DNA of 64,000 nucleotides from Rachycentron canadum (GCA_038496675.1 CM076658.1:15012229-15076228), one strand, 5' to 3'. Positions 26,160 to 40,300 are shown, counted from the first letter of the stretch. Numbers and translations: made by a program. Notes: generated by a model not told the origin, from the sequence alone.

Positions 26160-28319
26160 TGTGCGTGTGTGTGTGTGTGTGCACGCGTGTACGCAGGCTT
26201 GCACCAACTTCAATGACAGTGGGGCATGTGTGACCCAGTGCCCCCAGCCATTTGTCTACAGCCCCACCACCTTCCAACTGGAACACAACCCCAGGGCCAA
26301 GTACACCTATGGAGCCTTCTGTGTTAAAAAGTGTCCACGTACGTCTCACCACCTGGGCACAAGCACACACCTGCTTTACCACTATAGCTACGGATAGCCT
26401 TCTACTGATTGCATGAATTCTCTCCCCCTTTACTATAGTCATTACCCTTTCATGGCAGCCCAGCACAAATCTTAGCCTGCTAACCATAGCAGTTATTCCA
26501 AGAAATCATTTATTTTTGCCAATCTACTTTGAATTTGGGAGTTTTAAAATCCAAAACTCAAGCCCACACTTTAAGAAAAAATAGTTTCAGTTTGCTGAAC
26601 CACATGATAAAAAGCAGGAGCAGCTACTTTTGAACTTTGTTTAAACCAAAATGCTCCAAAAAGTCTCACTTTCATTCTTCAAGAGAACAGTGATCAACAC
26701 ACACTGAGAAAACACATTCCTATTGCCATATTCAAATTTAGAATTTTCTTTTCCAACATAAATGCTTGACAACTGATTTCAGTGATGGAAAGTAAACAGA
26801 AAAATGAGGACAAATAATGAACAAGTTACTGATTGTGTGCTACTAGACAAATTGAAAACAATTGGTTGATTGCCAATTAAATTAAAATTTCTTTAAAGAA
26901 ACAAAGAATAATGATCCCTCCATTAACTGATAGTTAATATGTATTGTTTTTCATGCTGCTAATGTTGAGGCATGCAATCATACAATTTCAGTTACTATAT
27001 TAAATCACATGCATTTCTGCCTTCTTTAAGGAAAAGTCGATCAGTGTCATTAGTTTAGATGAAATATGCTCTAAAGAAAAAGCTAAACATTAAAGATGCC
27101 ATAGTTGTGTGGAGGCAAAATGTATGCGCTTGCATATCTGTCATAGTTACATATTATATTCTTCTCCAGAACACAACGCCAAAGTTATATGAAGTTCATG
27201 GCAAAGGTCATAACTATGCATACACACAGACACACAAGTATGCAATTTCATAGACTTTGTTTGTCACGGACACACACTGCTCCTACTGCTATGCCTAGAA
27301 ATCAAAATATTGTACAGCAATTTGATACCGGGCAGTTTGAATTGCATTTACTGCTTAAGCTCCTCATAACCTTCTCATTAGTATTATCATTTTGCTGGGT
27401 AAATATTGCCACAACCTATGTTTTCTTAAGATAACTGAATGTGTATGTACTTTTGTATTGTATGTCTAACTTTGTGGGGACCAATTTCAGTTTTTGCGAA
27501 TTAGGGCATTTTGAGTGAGGCCATTGTTTCTGGTCTCCACTTCCACAAAAGGTCTGTTTAAGGTTTCCGAATTGATTTAAAGATTGAAGGTACAATTAGT
27601 GTGGGTTGGATGAGGTGAAAGGTTGGTGGTGGTTATTTTGTTAAGGTTAAAGTAAGGGGCTAGGGAATACATTATATTGATGAGGGTCCTTAAAAGTACA
27701 GAAGTAAAAGGGTGGTTTGTCTTTTAAAGCCAGAATAGTCAGTTTCAGTCTGTCTGTAATATTTCTCTGATGTGAACATATGCTTTGGCTTTGGCATTAA
27801 CAAGACCTCGGAAGCTGGGTAAACTTCCGAGATAGAAACCACCGGCCAAAAGTAGCAATCAAATAACTGAATAGGGCAAATCCTTACTCATTCTGTAACA
27901 CATTTCTCTGATGTACAGTTGGTCAAGGTCTCACCCTGTCTCATTTATCATAATGAGCTGTCTACCTTGAAACAGCGTCTAGCCTGAGGTTATGCTTTGT
28001 ATTCACTGACTTAGTAAAGGTGATAACGAAACAGACGGACTGCATTAGCATCATATCTTATTTTGCTTTGCACTATTGTTAGTCTTGGTGTTACTCCCAG
28101 CTAACGACTCGCCGCAAATCCGACTACTTGTGGGCACCCCACGATGTTCCCAACGTCAGTGAAAAGGGCAACCAGCAGGGAAGAAAGTGGGCCTGGGACT
28201 TAAAGGCAGTGTTACCTAGAGACAGACATAAGATACTGTGTAATGTTGTTTAGTGGGACAGTGTGATGAAATTGCTGCTTTAGAAATGTAAGTCATGGTT
28301 TTGTTTCATTTTTCAGGCT

Positions 28320-28351
<32 letters not shown>

Positions 28352-31300
28352 GGTCCAGGTTTGCAAACTTGCAAACTTTAAGCTGCAGTACAATAATATA
28401 GTTTGTCTATGTCTGAGGAGTTTTCTATTAGATCAATGGTTAATTCTTTCTCAAATAGGATTTCACTTCATTTCACATATTCCTGTAATTAGACTACGTT
28501 GTTGTTACATTAGCTGTAGGGAACTGCCAGAGCCTACTGGGAGCCATGCACAGTGTAAAACAGATTGTGAGTTGGACAGAAATGTTAAATTACTTCCAAG
28601 TATACTTCCAAGATTAAAGGGCAATATTATTCAACTGTGATTTACTGTATTTCATTATATTATACATCACATACTAAAAGTAGTTCTAATACTGAAATAA
28701 AGTCAGTTGTTTAAATGTGAATGTATTTATTTAAGTTCGTGTTTTGTTTTTTTTCACTGATTATGGATGCCATGATTACACTCACTGTATTTGCATAGAA
28801 AATAGCATAGCATATCGCTGTTACAATAATGTTTAAAACCTTATTTACAGAAACTTTAATTAAACATTAAATTTAGTCAATGTTCAAGTTGGCATGAATT
28901 TCAAAAAATGAGGTTTTACCTTTCAATGCAATCCATGTGCAGCCAGGCAAACATCAGTCAGCCCCACTATATGAAAGTGACTTTCAACACTTTTTTGTGA
29001 TTATCTGTACCCTGTGCCACTTATTGTGGTGTATGTTCCTGTGTGACAAACTGCAGCCACCCATGTTTGACATTTACAATGGATTGTTTTTCAGATAACT
29101 TTGTGGTCGACCATAGCTCCTGTGTAAGAGCGTGCCCAAGTAACAAGATGGAGGTGGAGGAGAACCGCATTAAAATGTGCATTGCTTGTACTGACATCTG
29201 CCCGAAAGGTAAAGCACAAATGTTCAAAAATACACAAACTTTACTTTAGTTTCTTTCTAATAGGTCAAACCATGAAGATGCTATATGTAGCATTAGAAAA
29301 TCAACAAATAATTGCCACAGGCACGAATATACCCATGATAAACTAATGGGGCTTTCAGTGGCCTCTGAATGGCTTTAACATCAGAAACTTGTTTGGATTG
29401 CTTAATGCCATACAGAGACATGTGCTTTTTTGACTGCAAACACACCTAAAATTCTATTTTTAGAGAAAAACAAGATGGCACAAAAGCCAATGCAGCTTTA
29501 TTTTTGAGAAATGTTAAAAGAATGCAAATGACTTCACATTGCACCTTTATATCTTCCATGTTTTAAACATGTTGGTGTTATTTAATCATACCAATAATAC
29601 CAATTTTGCTGTCTCATTGTGTGTTCCAGCATGTGATGGAATTGGCACAGCCAGCCTACAGGCTGCTCAGACAGTGGACTCCAGCAACATCGACAAGTTT
29701 GTCAACTGCACCAAAATCAATGGCAACCTGGTGTTCCTTATTACTGGAATCAAAGGGTAAGAGTTGAAATTATCAGAACGATAATACAAAGATGTGGTGA
29801 AATGGTTGAACTGAAATCACATTTGGATATTTAACCTACTGTGTGAAGAGCGTAACTTGTAATTAAAGAAGTTCTGTGTTAACAGTATCAGGTAAAATGT
29901 GTTTATCAATCTGGAAAGCTACAGTTCAGTATTGAATGATTTTAATTCTCAGTAATTTAAGAATGTCAACCTTTGAATTCAGAATATAAAATTAAATTTA
30001 AATATTTCATTAAAAATAGAGGTAAAATTATGGTTTTAGCAAAGTTGCCCTTCTCTCACTTCAAACTACACCCCAACAACTACAGCATGAATCTCTGTGT
30101 GCAAATGATGACAGTCAGATGTGTGTGTACTTTAGATAAGAATGTAGCTTAAAAGCCAGAATAAAAACTAAAATTCAATATGTTAATCTTTGGATGAGTA
30201 TAAACAATGTTATACTTGTCAGTCAAGTTTGAAGTGATCCGATGCTTAAAGTGCCTTGAGAGTAGAAGGACTGGTTTACAGGCCTGCATGTATATGCTCA
30301 TATATTACCCTAAGGAGTGTAAAAGGAATCTGCTGCAAGGAGAGTGTGGCAAATCAAACATGTACTGTATATATTACTGATATACAGTATATGCACATGC
30401 AAGTAATCAGACACATTTTTATTAAGCTTTTTAACAAGAAAAAATAAACTATTCAAAGATTCTCATGCCTTATAGATCTGGTTATATGTACTGTCACATT
30501 CTATGGGTAAATGCAGCTAATTTCTCATCTTTGCACTTAAGAGCGTTCCACATTGTGGAAAAAGGGTAGATGCTTCATATTTTCTCATTTTGTTTGTGTT
30601 GTTCTGATCTCCCTTCATCATTCACAGGGATGTCTATCACAATATTGAAGCTCTGGACCCAGAAAAACTCAACGTATTCCGCACCGTTCGGGAGATCACA
30701 GGTGAGTAACGTTGCTTGTACAATATGCATCTATGCACAGGTGCACAAAATAATAAACAATGAATAAATAACAAGAGGTCAAACCTTCATCCCCCCTCCT
30801 GCACCTACATGCCATATATAGTGAGGACATACAATGTGAGTCTTTTGTGTGTATCTGCATTTGTATTTGCTCAAGTCTGTCTACTCCCCCCGTCGCCCCA
30901 TGAGACTGTGAAACTGTCCACACCAAGGACAGACATTGCAGCATAAGATGAATATCAGATGAGTCTTTCAATCTCCTCTGTCTCTCTGCTGCTCCTCCCT
31001 CTGGGAATCCCTAGCCTCGAGTCCCACAGTCCCAGCTCTCCCTTCACGCATCATGAAGAAAAGATCCCGAACGTGTGGTGCGCATCGTTAATCCTCCAGC
31101 TACTCCATGCCATCACCACTTCTGAGTCACATGTACGCTGTCATTTTTCCAGCTTAGACATTTGACAATGCCAACAGAAAGAAACCTTGTATCTTCGCCG
31201 TGGCAGTCTCTCCTGAAATGAGAAAATCTTACTGCTGAAATATTGTTAGTGACATTTGTGAGTTATGTAGGTTGAGGGTTTACCAAAGCAGTTGGCTTGT

Positions 31301-34300
31301 GACCCAGTTTCCCCTAAAATATACACAGTTTCTTTGGAGTGCATTTATCCATGATTTAGCAGGACTACTTTTATTGTTTTTTGACAGTAAAAAAGCATCT
31401 CTGAAATATGCACTGAAATAAATCATGTTAGATGTTTTGCCTCTTTTGCACCTGATGGATTGTAACTGTTAATATTATTGATGGTAATTATTACTTTAAT
31501 ATAACCTCAAGCCCTGAGAAAGCATGCCAGTAAAAATACATAGCTGCAGTTTTTATGAAGTTTTTGTGCACCAAACTAATAACTAACTAAAACTAACAAC
31601 TAATAAAAATTACCAGATTTTATTAATGTACTTACACTGACAGACAGTATTAACTTACCATAGAAATCAATTTTAGCTCACGTGTAGTGTGTGCCTCTTC
31701 AAAGGCCAGCCACAAAGCCAGTGTCTTTCCAATAACATTTGGAAAGACACTGATTTTTTTTCCCCCTAAGAACAAGTTGAAAAGGAAGCAGAGAGGTCAG
31801 GGAGAAAAATACTTTAAGCGGATGTAACAATCAACCAAGAAGAAAACAAACGAACAACTAATTAACAGTGTGAACCTCAGTTGGTCTGAGAGAGATTTTC
31901 TTTCAGGATAGCTGAGGATGCAAAATGTGAAAGGCAGGAGGGATGTAAAAGGCTATAAACTGTCATGCACCCACAGAATATAACTAATAAGCAGTTTCAA
32001 TCATTAATTACATAATTAGCTGCCGTTTTAGTAAATAACATATTCATGTCAGATTGTGAGCTGAAGTGTATGTGATACATAGCAAATTTTGTTGTCTGCC
32101 TTTTAAGTAAGTGCATTCCCCTTTGAATGCATGATGAAGTATTTTTGCATTGCTAAAGTGGGTTAAATTCCAGCCCAGGCAATTTCCTGCATGCCACCCC
32201 CACCCTTTTGCTCCCCTCCCCGTTTTTCATGATCATAATTTATAAAATTGTACACAACACACACACACACACACACACATAAAAAAAACAAACAAACAAA
32301 CAAAAAAAAAAAACAAATTCCAAAAGCTTGACTTTCAAGGGTTTTTGTTTTTCTTCTCCTTGGGTTGGTAATGGCAGCTTGAGAGACTGTAACTGGGACA
32401 AACCATTGGCCAAACATGTAGTCAGAGATGTGTGTCAGCTCATCTTGTCATCTCTCCAAGCTGTCAAGAGAACGTGACTTCTGACTGAGGCAGCCAACCT
32501 GCCTAGATGACCCCAGGGTTACAACTAGCATTGCTCAAGCTTTCATATGAGCCGTGTAGGAGGACAGCTCCAGTACACCCGTCTGACCCTCTCCAATCTT
32601 TCCTTCTTCCTTTTGTTCACTGATTTCAGTGGCTTCTCTTTTTCAAAGACATATCACCTGCTAAGGTCTCACCCAAATAGTTGGTGATGTGCTCACGCAA
32701 TTTGGCATAAGTGGGTTTCTCAGTGTTGTGACTCGAAAAATAATCATTCCAACTTAAGCCTTCTTAACCATGTGTCTTCTTTGTCTTCTTCTCATTGGCT
32801 CCATGCTGTAATTTACTGCATGCATCGGTCTGCCATTGAGGTGCTTCTCAGTATCATGAGTTGCTGCTTGGGGATCTGTGCAAAAATAAGGCTACACCTA
32901 TGACCTTGTACTTGTGTTAGTATTGTCCACACATGTAATGTGTGGACACGTACTAGAATCTCAATGCTTCAGCACATTATTTCTGCCAGCATCTGAGATT
33001 TGGTCTTCTGCAAAGTTCCAATGTATTTATTTGTCCTTTTTTGGGGAATCATCTTTTCTCTTAGTTTTCTGGCCCTCAATAAAATCCCATGGAAAAAGCA
33101 AAACCAATAACGTGGCAGTCTTCTCACACCTTGAAGCAACTCATCAAGGCTCGTAGATAGGAGCCTGTCAGAATAGCCACACTTTCAGCCCAAGTAGCAG
33201 GAACAGTAGGTGATCAGTGTTTTGCTGGAGGCCATCTTATAGGAAATAAGAAAGATGACCATTGCTCTTCACTGCCTCATCATTTCAAATGTACACATTG
33301 GCAATGCCTTCTTTGTTTTTTTGTTTTTTTTGACAGCTTTCAGCTGAGATATTATTAAAGGTGTACAGTTTTTTATAAAGATATGCACCAGTAGGTTTTC
33401 CTAACGCATCTTACCTTTTACAGGTAAAGCATATGTGTGCTGTTGGTACATCATTACATTAGCAGAACCAAGCGTGCAGCAGGCAATAGCTTGCTACTCT
33501 GATTAGGAAGCACCCCCATCCCCCGAAAGAGCACTATGGTGATGTTGTGAGGTGCCTCAGCACTGCAGGTTATGTCATTATGACAATTAGTGTTGACAAA
33601 TGCAACACTAACAGTTCTGTAGCACCGCTGCCTCTGGGCAAAGAAGCCCTTGCCATCTTAAACTACACACCAGGAGGCCAGGGATAGGGATACAATAATC
33701 AGGATGGACAAAGACTTAAACTGTACAAACCATTTTCCTTTTCATAGATTTCTGGTTACTAAATATCCAAATGAATTTCCATTACCATTTAAACAGAATG
33801 GTAGGCGATGTCACACCCATATTGTCTCCTGATATTGTCTCCTCATACTGTCTCCTGTTGCAAAAGAGGTGAAGGAATTAATAATCTAATAAAGAGTATA
33901 TCTCTTACAAAAGCATTGTTTTACATTTTACAAACATGTAATATTATTGGATTCCTTCTGTGTTTTTATCATTTTGACTTCACACAAGAAGAATAGCTCT
34001 ACTGTGAGGATGTGTATCAATTTCAGCTTATTTCCATTTGCATGAGCCCTGGTGATTACCTGGCTTTTTTCTTTTTCTTTCATTTCATCATCAAACACTT
34101 TTAATAAGCATTCGCTCAGACCCTACTGCTGCTCAGCCAGGATTGACATAACAAACAAAATGATGTCCACAAACTGATAAAGGTGCTACTGAAGGTTATT
34201 GCTCTCTTGTCAACAAGCCCTGAGCGGCCTTCTTTCTCCACAACTCCCGTTGCCTCTTTCCACCATCCCCCCTTTCTGAACAAACAAAATTATGCATCCT

Positions 34301-37300
34301 GTGGGAAGAAAACACGCCGTTTAATATAATGGAGTCAGATATTGTTCATTGATTGGAGAATGTACCACACTGGCCATCACACCCACAGGGTTTTTCTCAT
34401 CCATCCACAACATCCTTCTCCTCCGACTTTGTCATGAAAGCAGTACAGCAATAGATTGTGGTCTCTGTATTTTCTTTTAATAAAATAATTTCAGAAACAT
34501 TGTGGGGGTTTATTTTCATTTTTCCTCATCTCTACTCTTTCACCTATTTCACAATTTAACCTGTTCTCATGGCCTCATCCTACAATTTTGTTTTTATTTT
34601 CGGGTGTAGGCTTTGGGATTGTGCCTCCTTACCATTCCTCTAACTAAATATTTCATATTTCTGAATCCATAATTGAAAATATTAAATGAGCCACAGCCGT
34701 CCTTTTTTGCTATTCATTTAATCATCTAAATGATTCAACAGTAGAGATGCAGATAAAGAAAATGCAAAGATATTGATATATATCAAACTTTACACCCATC
34801 ATTGCTGGCATCAACCTCCCCAGTGGAGTTTCTGTGCCGATAACACTTTTCTGGATTCGTATTGAAGTTTGGCTGCTTTCTGATGAGACTCAGGTGGTAT
34901 GGTTGCTGTGGTCCCTGGCATGTTGCTAATTTCAGAGAGATGCCAACTCTCCCTACTCATTTTATTCTTGTCACTGTGTGAAATAGAGGACATGATGGAC
35001 AGCTGATTCTACTCTGTCAGTAGTAGTGAGTCATTAAAACCTTTGTGCCTTTGTGTGTGTGTGTGTGTACATCTGTCCCCATTTAGGCTTTCTGAACATC
35101 CAGTCCTGGCCTGACAACATGACAGACTTGAGTGTTTTCTCCAACCTGGCAACTATTGGGGGAAGAGCGCTGTACAGGTGAGAACATAATAGCCTTGCTG
35201 TGATGATATTTTTTTTAGATGAATGCAATTTATGTCCGAGCTGTGTCAACTGCCTCAAACACAGCTCAGTGCTTGTACCAGAAAGGAAAATTGTTAACAG
35301 AATTAATGGGTTAGTTTTACCTGGTAGCAAAAATGTAGCAAAGTGGGTGCTTTGGGGAATAAGAAAGGGAGTAAATTTACTGGTGATTGAATTTGTCGAA
35401 ATGTATTAAAACCTACTCAGCCAAGACAACGTTATTACAATAGTACAAAATTATGCAAGAGTTAGAAAAAAAGTATCAGCGCACTGTGCTTAAAGATCCC
35501 AGCAATTTTAAGAAAGAAACGTTTCAATATTCAAGGATATCACTTTGACAGTGCCTGATAAATATCCTTGTAGATCAAAACATTGCTTCATTAAAACTGC
35601 TGGGATCCTTGGTTTGATGCTTTTGATTGAGCAGTTTGTCCAACGTTTTAATGTAAATGGTTAATTAAGATGTTCTCACAGCTATAAATAACAAAATAAA
35701 AAATATTTACATATTTTACACTCTACATTTAAGCATATCAGATCACTTTGTGAAGTTAGCCACGCATCAACATGCTGCTCTAGAAAGTAGTACAAGGGGT
35801 GTAATATGCAGCAAATCCTAGTGTTGCACAGTTAATAACAGTCTGAGGATGACAGAGAATTAATGCTTTTCCAAAATGTTAAATGTATGTCTAATAGTTG
35901 TGTGTAAGTAGCTTTTGTTAGTTTTTGCAAATTAGGTGTAAATGTGGTTTACGTGGTTACCTGGTTTCTGTGTTAAACCAAAGGACATTGTGTCTAAAAT
36001 ACCATTATGTGATTTTTTTTTTTTTTGTTTGTTTTGTTTTGACATTTAATAACCCAGTTTATTTTAACCCAGCTCATAGAAGATAATTATTTATTTAATT
36101 TTTAGTGATTTGTCCAAAGGTAGTTAGCTGTGACATTTGGATGGAAAAGAAGTGAGACTCAACGCATAGTGGGCTGTTGGATGCGGAGCCTTTTTGTGTG
36201 TGTCTGAGTGTGCACGTGTGTGCGTGTGCACTTGTGTGTCATCCACCTGCAGATGGAAACAGCAGGCTGCAGTACAAATTACAGCCTGCCACCCACCCTT
36301 GCCCTGTGCTTGATCTTGCATACCCTCTGTCTATCTGATGGCTCTGACACCCCGCTGGCCTCCTGTCATTTCTAAACTGTGCAAGTAGGGCTTATGGGAG
36401 GGGGTGGGGGTTAGTTTTGAAGACAAAAAAGACGCATGAGTGGCCTGCAGATAGAATAATAAAAACAAGTTCTCTTGATGTTACAGTGTTGCATTAACAT
36501 AGAGAAAAATGTGACAACATATAAAAACTAAAAACAAAATGTATGCTGATGCAGTATGTAATTGTAGTTTGACAAAGCAATAATATTAAAGATGCCATTT
36601 GCAATACATATGCAAAACATCTCACTGTTTAATGTTGAAATTATATCACTGTGTGATTGATGTACACAAAGTGAGACCATGGCGATTCATTTCACACTCA
36701 CATGCAGTGATGATGTTTAATGATAGTATTTCTTCAAATTAAGACCACGTATCACTGTTGTTACCCGCGACTCCACTTTTGTACGTGAGTAGCTGTTTTC
36801 TCTACATGTTTGAACTATTGACAGCGGGTTTACAACAGAGTAGTTCCTCCCTCCTCAAGTCACTATTTTAATTTAGACCAGCACATGTCAACTGCAATCT
36901 GACTCAGTGAATTGCAGTGTAAAATGTGACAGAGAGGCTGGTCGGTCTGATTTACAAGAATAAGAATTAAAGATCAAGAGGTAAAAATATTTTCCACACA
37001 ATTTCAGATGTATTGATTCCAAGGCATTGCTTTCCAAGTTATAACAAGTAGGGTTTTTATACTTTATTCACAAATCAAATATGTAATCGAGAACTGAGCT
37101 GTGCCATCTGACCAAACTGATGTAGCTAACCAGTAGAATCGAACAACACATATGTCAGTTGCACTAATCTTGTCTCATATTAGTTACAGTTCATTCATAT
37201 CCATCTCCACTGCATGCATGTTTTAAACATATTGGAAATGTTAAAGGTTTTGTAAATGATCGTCACAGCCAACATAACAAATACTTTGTCATGCACACCT

Positions 37301-40300
37301 CCGGCCTCCATTCGGCCAACCACACATTCCCCTCACTTCATCTTCTTAGTCAGTAAGGTGTTACGAGGTCGAGAGAAAGCAGCCACCTAACACAGAACAA
37401 GAGGCAGAAGTTACCCCGTGAACATGAGAGCCAACACAAAAACAATAGAACCACAATCATTAGCCCATGCTAATGCTGACAGTTAGCGAGCTAACGATAG
37501 CAACATTTGCGGAACAATTCATAATATGGTTAAACAGCAAGTCAGCTAACGTTATTGTGCTACCGTAGCCGGTCATTACTGAAAATAGACACAACATTAT
37601 GAAGGATCAAGTTACTTACACATGGAGGGGAAAACCAGCTCTGAGTGACACTGGAGCCCTTTAGCAGTTCATAGAGCTCTGTATAGCCGTAAAATGAGTA
37701 TTAGATCCACGGTTGGACTGCGAAAGAAATTCAGCCTTGGGCTTTATCCGAAGTAAAAAAAAAAAAAAAAAGCCTTTCTGAGTGTTTTGACGGTTCACCG
37801 GTTGAATGCAGTCCAACTGGGAAAGAAATTCAGCCTTGGTGTTATCCGCGGTTGCCCAAATAAGATGGAGGTGAGAAAAACTTAAAAACGTTCTGAATAT
37901 TTTGACGGTCTTCCGGCCGAACGGGATCTGACTGCAGTCTGAATGGGAAAGAAATTCAGGGTTTGGTTTACCTGGGTTTGAACTAATGTCTACTGGCTGA
38001 CCGCGAGTTTAGCCATTTAGCCCCATGATCAGTCGGCCCGTGCTTTGGTCTCATCTTTCTTTGTCTGAGGCCTTTTTCAGATTAAAAAGTGGTTTCTTCA
38101 GTGGATTCAGCTCGTGCGTGGGTAGTGTCTGTGTATTTAAATGTAGGTAAGACAAACTGTTTAACAGGAAAGAAAGGGTTAGGAAAAACATCCCACTTTC
38201 TCAGACCGGTCACCAAAGCCAAAAACAGATTGTCACACTCAAACACAGTGGGGTGCGACTATGCTCAAGATATTTTCCATATTACACAATTGTTTAGTGC
38301 TATATTGTTGTTTAAAAACTTTTACATGAACTTTTAGTGCTTTTTTTGTCATTTACCTATTAATGTTTTATCCTAAGCCATCCAACCTGCAAAGTGCTTC
38401 AATTAAATATCTCCTCAGCATCACTGAGTTGTCTAATTTCTGAGGCTGCAGAAGAGGAAAAACATATGAATGTTAAAAACCTTATATATATTTCAAATAT
38501 TTGCATTAGCCAGCTTTTAATTGCACACAAAGAGAAACATCTAGCTATAGTGCTGCCCCAATAGTAGTAGCCACCTGAGTTAGCACACAGCTACAATGCT
38601 CCTGCTCAGTATTTTTTCTTTTTAATTCAAGCAGTCTCTGCGCTATCTTCTTCCTTTCCCTTTTGCCGCTGCTTCCAAAATAACATCATCGGTGAAGACG
38701 CACGTTCCCTGGATAACACTAACACATTTCTGATAAAAACCCAAAGGAAACTCCAGACCTATTATTGGCTCATTAACTGACCAATTACAATTCAAGGCAC
38801 ACCAGGGTTGTAGCCTACTTTTTATTTTAACGGAATATTGTTAGCATACGCAATAGTCAGTCTGACGCGGAAACAAATTCTCCTGACCCTCACGATTACT
38901 GTTTTTAACAAAAAACGTACTCAGGCATTATCAGCAGCTAAATCCATCATCTCCCCCTGCCCCCCCCTTTTTCATTCTTCCTTCTCTTCCTCTCCTTGTT
39001 CCACTTCATCCTGTCTCCTCCTGCTCCTCCTATCTTCCTTGCATTGCTGTTTTGTGCTCTCTTCCACTTACCTGTATCCACTCTTCCTTCTCAGTGGGAT
39101 ATCCCTGCTGGTGTTGAAGCAACAGGGCATCTCATCACTGCAGCTTCAGTCCCTGAGAGAGATCAGCGCTGGGAATGTGCACATCGCGGAGAACAGCCAG
39201 CTTTGCTACTACAACACCGTCAACTGGACGAGACTATTCCGTACTGAAAACCAGAAGGTTCTGGTCCGCAACAACAGAAGCCCACAAGAGTGCTGTAAGT
39301 TCATACCAAAAACCAGCGGCAAACATAAAAAAAAAGAAAATCTCATGGCTTCCATAAATACAGGTCCATCAAAAATAGATGGGGGGGGTTTGAAGATGCA
39401 TACCATTTAATTGCAACATCCCCACTTTGAGTTTGTGCTTTCATTAGCAGTGTGCCATGTAAATCATCCCCAAAACATGAAAAACATGAAATTAAAGTTT
39501 CCATGAAGCATCAATAGTATTGCAAATTAATGGAGTATCATTATTATCATTATCAGTATCATATTTGACCAAAGCTGTAAAGTAAAGTATTTATGTATGT
39601 ATGCAGCAAATACAGCATCATTCACTATTGATCGCTTCTTGTTTATCAGTCCATTTATCAATTAGTTTTACACTCTGTGGTGGCCGAAATGGCAGCTCAA
39701 AAAATAATTAGCTGCTAACCTATTAACAGTTGTTCAGTTTCACACTCACAATATAGTATTTCTGATATTTGCTCTGATATTGCATACACAATATCATTTT
39801 GTCTCCCAACAGTCTGCACAAATAGACTGAATGAATCAAAAACGCCCCACTCAACAAAGGTCCCATTTTGGTTTGGCACATCATAACCATAATCATATAA
39901 TCAATGTGTCACCACCTTTGGAACCACTGAATAGAGACCTCATACAGTCAGGAGGTACTGTAAGTGACATTTATCCCAAGGTTACAAAGTTCAGCACATT
40001 AAGTCTTTGGACTGTTGGTCACCATCAGTGATGGATACCTTCTGCTAAAATGCTGACTGACTCTTTTGAATGACTGAATTTTTCAATTTGTTATCAAATT
40101 GTTCTCCTGGCTGTAATGGACTGTGTTTTATATGGCATTTTTGTATTCTAGACGCACATTCAGCACATCAGTTCTTCAGCTCCAGGCACCACTAAGGGAG
40201 TTCTCTTCTTATTTCCTGCTTTGGCAAACTTGCTCACATTTATAAATGGGTTACATATGTTTGAGATTTACTTTGGAGGAGGAGGATGAGACACTCATGG

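Larger units (their letters stand above)
25209..26196 (+). other. erbb4 intron 6, bounded by complementary AC and GT repeats
   Basis: 988 bp, GT-AG. The first repeat begins 16 nt inside the donor and the last GT unit ends 15 nt before the acceptor AG. In the pre-mRNA the AC and GU tracts can pair, placing donor and acceptor within about 31 nt of each other. The 40 nt before exon 7 contain no run of pyrimidines longer than three. The rest of the intron is unremarkable AT-rich sequence. Confidence 0.95.
26339..29094 (+). other. erbb4 intron 7
   Basis: 2756 bp, GT-AG. Includes a probable dispersed repeat (about 27470-27700) and a 29-nt poly-T run at 28323-28351. No coding content recognised. 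The 8-bp inverted pair ctcggaag / cttccgag near 27808-27832 is the only other structure seen. Confidence 0.8.
30702..35086 (+). other. erbb4 intron 10
   Basis: 4385 bp, GT-AG. Contains a perfect 14-bp hairpin (31719-31752), (CA)n plus an AAAC-rich run (32256-32313), three tandem 14-nt units of the tattgtctcctg type (about 33820-33857), and (GT)n at 35051-35068 shortly before the acceptor. No gene supported. Confidence 0.8.
35178..39094 (+). other. erbb4 intron 11
   Basis: 3917 bp, GT-AG. Contains a 117-bp imperfect hairpin (35493-35609), a GT-rich stretch (36196-36240), and a 37300-38060 segment of clearly different, CpG-containing composition with a diverged tandem repeat, probably a non-autonomous transposon. 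It ends with a long CT-rich tract (38950-39094) feeding the exon 12 acceptor. Confidence 0.8.

Noticed and set aside
26077..26487. 136-codon minus-strand ORF with a Thr-His repeat
   Set aside because: Antisense shadow of erbb4 exon 7 continued through the GT microsatellite.
38838..39410. 190-codon + strand ORF taken as one protein
   Set aside because: Only 39095-39294 is coding (exon 12); the rest is read-through of the CT-rich tract and the following intron.
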